A DNA stretch of 41,556 bases from an uncultured Selenomonadales bacterium (GTDB lineage: Bacteria > Bacillota > Negativicutes > Selenomonadales > Selenomonadaceae), in contig CAMJMR010000022.1 of NCBI GenBank assembly GCA_946407095.1, positions 1 through 41,556 of the forward strand, in the 5' to 3' direction. The first letter of the stretch is position 1. Each line of letters starts with the position of its first letter. A model generated the notes under the pieces. The model was not told where the DNA came from and searched no databases. It saw only the letters and a list, made by a program, of their open reading frames with translations. A program made the position numbers and the translations under genes. Below, one piece after another: positions 40,414 through 41,556 of this stretch.

Positions 40414-41481
40414 TCAAGCACTCCTTGCGAGGCGGGGCAAATCGCGCACGATTTCCATGAGAAACCAGTTCGGCAAAACTTTTTCCTCTTCGTCGGAAAT
40501 GACCATCTGCGCCAACTCGTAATTGATTCGGGACAACTCTTTAATCAAGGTTTTGGCTCTGTGAACGAAATATTGCATTGCCTTGTTCAAGTCGTGCTTT
40601 TTGGCGGGCAAGTCGTGCAACAACCGCGCTCTGAAGGTTTGCGCCAGGAAATAAAGCGTGTCGCGTTCTTCGGGCTTCTCCGGCCATTTTTGCGTGCCTT
40701 TGATTATGTCGTTGAGCAAATATTTGTTGTCGACGTTTTTGCTGAAGGCAATGAACAAGCCCGCGTGTTTGGCGGAAACGGCTCCATAAGTCAGGACGCG
40801 CAAGAGTTCGGGCGAAAATTTTTCTTGCTCCTCTCCGACGTGATATTGATAAAGGGCGTCGCTAAGCATGTGCCAAGAACGCGGCGTTGAGTAGGGCTCC
40901 TCGGTTTTGGGCGGCTCCGTGAACAAGTGGTCGGGGCGTTGCGTTATGTAGTCCAAAACCCAAGGGTGCAGATTGTTTTCGTAAGCCCAATTCAGCCACG
41001 CCTTTGCATCGGGGACAAGCTGGACGTGAAACATCCGATTGACCAACGCCGACGACATGGTTTTGACTATCGCGCCGTCTTGAGTGCGATTGCCCGCGCC
41101 TATCACGACGCTGCCTTTCGGCAAGTGGTATTCGCCGATTCGCCGCTCGTGAATCAAACTGTAAAAGGCCTTCTGCACTTCCTGCGAACAGGCATTCAAT
41201 TCGTCCAGAAACAAGACGTAGGGCTCGGTGCGCGCTATCATCTTCGGCGGCAAGAATTCAGACGTATTCCCGCGAATTTGCGGGATGCCGATGATGTCTT
41301 CGGGCGCGAGTTGGCTGCCAAGCAAGGACACGCACGGCAAGCCGACTTCCTCCGCGAATTTTTCCACGATAGCCGACTTCCCGATGCCGGGCGAACCCCA
41401 AATAAAAATCGGGCGGCTCGGCGAAAGATTCACCAGCAAATCCAACAATTCGCTTTGATTCACACTGTAGGGCAAATTCAT
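40414..41481 (-). CDS. MoxR-family AAA+ ATPase
   Basis: A 355-residue AAA+ protein. Walker A is GSPGIGKS (29-36), Walker B YVLFLDELNA near 88-97, sensor 1 in VVIGAGNRTQD, and an arginine finger in SSALVNRMFHVQL. The C-terminal lid extends to the end (residues 200-355). MoxR proteins work with VWA-domain partners, here the DUF2201 gene that follows with overlap. The ATG has GGAAAGGA 7 nt upstream. Upstream bases 41482-41556 are AT-rich (possible -10 TATCAC) and probably hold the operon promoter. Confidence 0.9.
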   Translation of the reverse strand: MNLPYSVNQSELLDLLVNLSPSRPIFIWGSPGIGKSAIVEKFAEEVGLPCVSLLGSQLAPEDIIGIPQIRGNTSEFLPPKMIARTEPYVLFLDELNACSQEVQKAFYSLIHERRIGEYHLPKGSVVIGAGNRTQDGAIVKTMSSALVNRMFHVQLVPDAKAWLNWAYENNLHPWVLDYITQRPDHLFTEPPKTEEPYSTPRSWHMLSDALYQYHVGEEQEKFSPELLRVLTYGAVSAKHAGLFIAFSKNVDNKYLLNDIIKGTQKWPEKPEERDTLYFLAQTFRARLLHDLPAKKHDLNKAMQYFVHRAKTLIKELSRINYELAQMVISDEEEKVLPNWFLMEIVRDLPRLARSA

Positions 41482-41556
41482 AATCGATTCCTTTCCGTTT
41501 TCCCCTAGGAACTGTGGACAAAAAGTGATAAAATATATTTCGGGTGAAACAAAATG

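Overview
The window looks like part of a chromosome from a diderm Firmicute, most likely an uncultured Negativicutes/Selenomonadales bacterium. The reasons are a GC-rich background, strong Shine-Dalgarno sites with many TTG and GTG starts, Firmicutes-type genes (XpaC/TelA, monodomain chromate transporters, EcfT, ChW repeats) and an LptA/OstA-type protein that implies an outer membrane. No tRNA, rRNA, integrase, transposase or CRISPR array was seen.

Layout. 1-4.9 kb: trigger factor (minus strand, C-terminal end outside the window, with a tandem-repeat tail), an ABC-2-type ATPase, a divergent LysR regulator, a secreted SGNH hydrolase and one half of a chromate transporter. 5-10.5 kb: a maltose/galactoside-type acetyltransferase divergent from a DUF4422 glycosyltransferase-EcfT-chromate transporter operon, then YfcE and a lone HisH. 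10.5-14.8 kb: an accessory island with McrB/McrC-type restriction genes, gene remnants and a zinc-ribbon protein. 14.8-18 kb: smpB, a ChW-repeat protein, a SPINDLY-type glycosyltransferase and an LptA-like protein. 18-25.5 kb: a MarR-ABC exporter operon with a clear operator, a PASTA-domain penicillin-binding protein with a small membrane protein, and xpaC-telA. 25.6-30.6 kb: a minus-strand operon of methyltransferase, nucleotidyltransferase/aminotransferase, opine dehydrogenase, ndk and a GalM-like epimerase. 30.7-34.9 kb: an EnvC-like M23 protein and ftsX without ftsE, a macrodomain protein and an M48 peptidase. 35-41.5 kb: a second accessory island with a GmrSD-like DUF262/DUF1524 gene and a tightly coupled five-gene operon (MoxR ATPase, DUF2201 metallopeptidase/VWA-like protein, hypothetical, metallophosphoesterase, hypothetical).

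Three features stand out. First, a family of 160-250 bp intergenic elements built from hairpins (four copies, one inverted) keeps its stems through paired base changes; a second palindromic family is inserted inside one copy. Second, four loci each carry one reading-frame lesion that splits an otherwise continuous protein: a TGA in the McrB-like gene, a TGA in the GmrSD-like gene, a TAA in the methyltransferase, and a frameshift at a 10-G tract in the nucleotidyltransferase/aminotransferase. The G tract is a phase-variation candidate. Third, the MoxR/DUF2201/phosphoesterase operon next to a modified-DNA nuclease is a candidate undescribed defence or stress system.

Functional assignments come from reading motifs by eye. 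No database search, folding program or alignment was run.
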